Assembly: GCA_964541085.1 (NCBI GenBank)
Contig: CAZIPA010000033.1
Location: 1-22,701, forward strand
Source of the DNA: UBA4644 sp964541085
GTDB taxonomy: Bacteria > Bacillota > Clostridia > Oscillospirales > Butyricicoccaceae
Direction of reading: 5' to 3'
DNA length: 22,701 bases
A program made the translations under genes and the position numbers. A model generated the notes under the pieces. That model ran no database searches. It saw nothing but the letters and a program-made list of their open reading frames with translations, and was not told where the DNA came from. This document shows positions 22,075 to 22,701 of the stretch, one piece after another. Every line of letters begins with the position of its first letter. Position 1 is the stretch's first letter.

Positions 22075-22701
22075 TCAGCCGTTGGCGTTCATGCGCTTGC
22101 GGGTAATCAGCAGCACGGCAGCAGCAGCCACCAGCACGCCGCCCAGCACATAGAACAGGGTGGTGCCCATGCCGCCGGTGCTGGGCAGCTCGGTACCGGA
22201 CTGGTTGTTGATCTTGACGATCTCGGTGGTGTAGGTCAGGTCATCGGAGTCGTTTGCCTTGGTAGCACCCTCGATTACGACCTGCTCATCGCCAGCCAGC
22301 ACATTGTAGCCGGGCAGAGCTTCGATTTCACGCAGGTAGTAAGTATCGGCATCCAGACCGTCGATCTCGATTTTACCGCTGGCATTGGTGGTCAGGACGG
22401 AAGCATAGGTCTTTTCTTCGTCAGCGCCGGTTTCGGGTGCCACACCGTCAGTAGTCCAGCCGGTGATCTTGCCGTTTTCATCCACGACAGCAAAGTACTC
22501 GACATTATCCACCTTCTTCAGCAGGACGAACTTAACGCCAGCCAGAACATTGCTCTCAACGCCGTTGGCGTACTTCAGAACATCCATATCCCAGGTGTAG
22601 GTGATGGTTTCGGAGGGAGGAGTGACACCATCATCGCCGGTGGGATTATTGTGGTCTTCATAGGACAGCGTAACCTTGTTGGGGTTGCCGGGCAGACCGA
22701 C
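22075..22701 (-). CDS. LPSTG major pilin, 5' end outside the window
   Basis: This is the C-terminal 208 aa of an isopeptide-forming fimbrial subunit; the frame is open to the window edge. It starts VGLPGNPNKVTLSY, typical of the middle of SpaA/FimA-type backbone pilins, then has the CnaB/SpaA domain with a candidate isopeptide lysine in WDMDVLKYANG, the E-box DTYYLREIEALPGYN, and the sorting signal LPSTG followed by a hydrophobic helix and RKRMNANG. The subunit is cross-linked by the class C sortase encoded next. Being first in the visible operon and having a C-terminal E-box supports a backbone pilin rather than a tip protein. Confidence 0.92.
   Translation of the reverse strand, partial: VGLPGNPNKVTLSYEDHNNPTGDDGVTPPSETITYTWDMDVLKYANGVESNVLAGVKFVLLKKVDNVEYFAVVDENGKITGWTTDGVAPETGADEEKTYASVLTTNASGKIEIDGLDADTYYLREIEALPGYNVLAGDEQVVIEGATKANDSDDLTYTTEIVKINNQSGTELPSTGGMGTTLFYVLGGVLVAAAAVLLITRKRMNANG

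Overview
The window looks like a chromosomal segment of an anaerobic Gram-positive Clostridia member, probably near Oscillospirales. The grounds are an efp neighbourhood with an M24 peptidase and a CD1247-type zinc-ribbon protein, an oxygen-scavenging flavodiiron protein, sortase-assembled pili, strong AAGGAGG-type ribosome binding sites and GC-rich gene bodies. No rRNA, tRNA, CRISPR array or transposase gene was seen.

Layout. (1) Positions 1 to about 3498 are less GC-rich and look like accessory DNA. They hold a ParB-like fragment, a RelB/DinJ-like antitoxin, a 598-aa AAA ATPase with a PD-(D/E)xK-like tail, a Phd-like protein, and a metallophosphoesterase that stops abruptly after its last FGH motif. 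(2) At about 3498-3501 the sequence switches into the middle of another gene, a TNT-like fragment with a long acidic tail, in a different frame; this is a chimeric junction. (3) Positions 4.8-10.5 kb are a minus-strand housekeeping block: tcdA, mnmA, a CD1247-type protein, efp, an Xaa-Pro peptidase, an endonuclease IV-type enzyme and a YqeG-type phosphatase. (4) Positions 10.6-18.8 kb have mixed orientation: a GH18-like protein, intergenic repeats, a zinc-ribbon membrane protein divergent from a small HTH regulator, a 2-hydroxyacid dehydrogenase, a 444-bp gene-poor stretch, a P-loop kinase, trigger factor, an RluA-type pseudouridine synthase, a LOG-family protein and a BFD-flavodiiron fusion. 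(5) Positions 18.85-22.7 kb are a minus-strand surface cluster: an LPSTG pilin cut by the window edge, a class C sortase, an LPKTG CnaB protein, a second sortase, and a membrane-anchored protein with its own promoter.

The most interesting element is in the gene-poor stretch at 13.50-13.79 kb. Two near-consensus promoters face each other and converge on one bidirectional terminator. The minus-strand transcript carries a 27-codon ORF whose very strong Shine-Dalgarno sequence is folded into a GAAA-capped hairpin. The plus-strand transcript is a roughly 90-nt RNA antisense to the end of that ORF. The architecture is that of a type I toxin-antitoxin (par/Fst-like) locus, but the peptide has no transmembrane helix and matches no toxin I recognise.

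Functional links. mnmA and tcdA overlap by four bases and both make tRNA modifications of the anticodon region. The M24 peptidase, efp and CD1247-type genes run in one direction as a likely transcription unit. In the pilus cluster the genes overlap by 4 and 11 bases, consistent with translational coupling of pilin subunits with their sortases.
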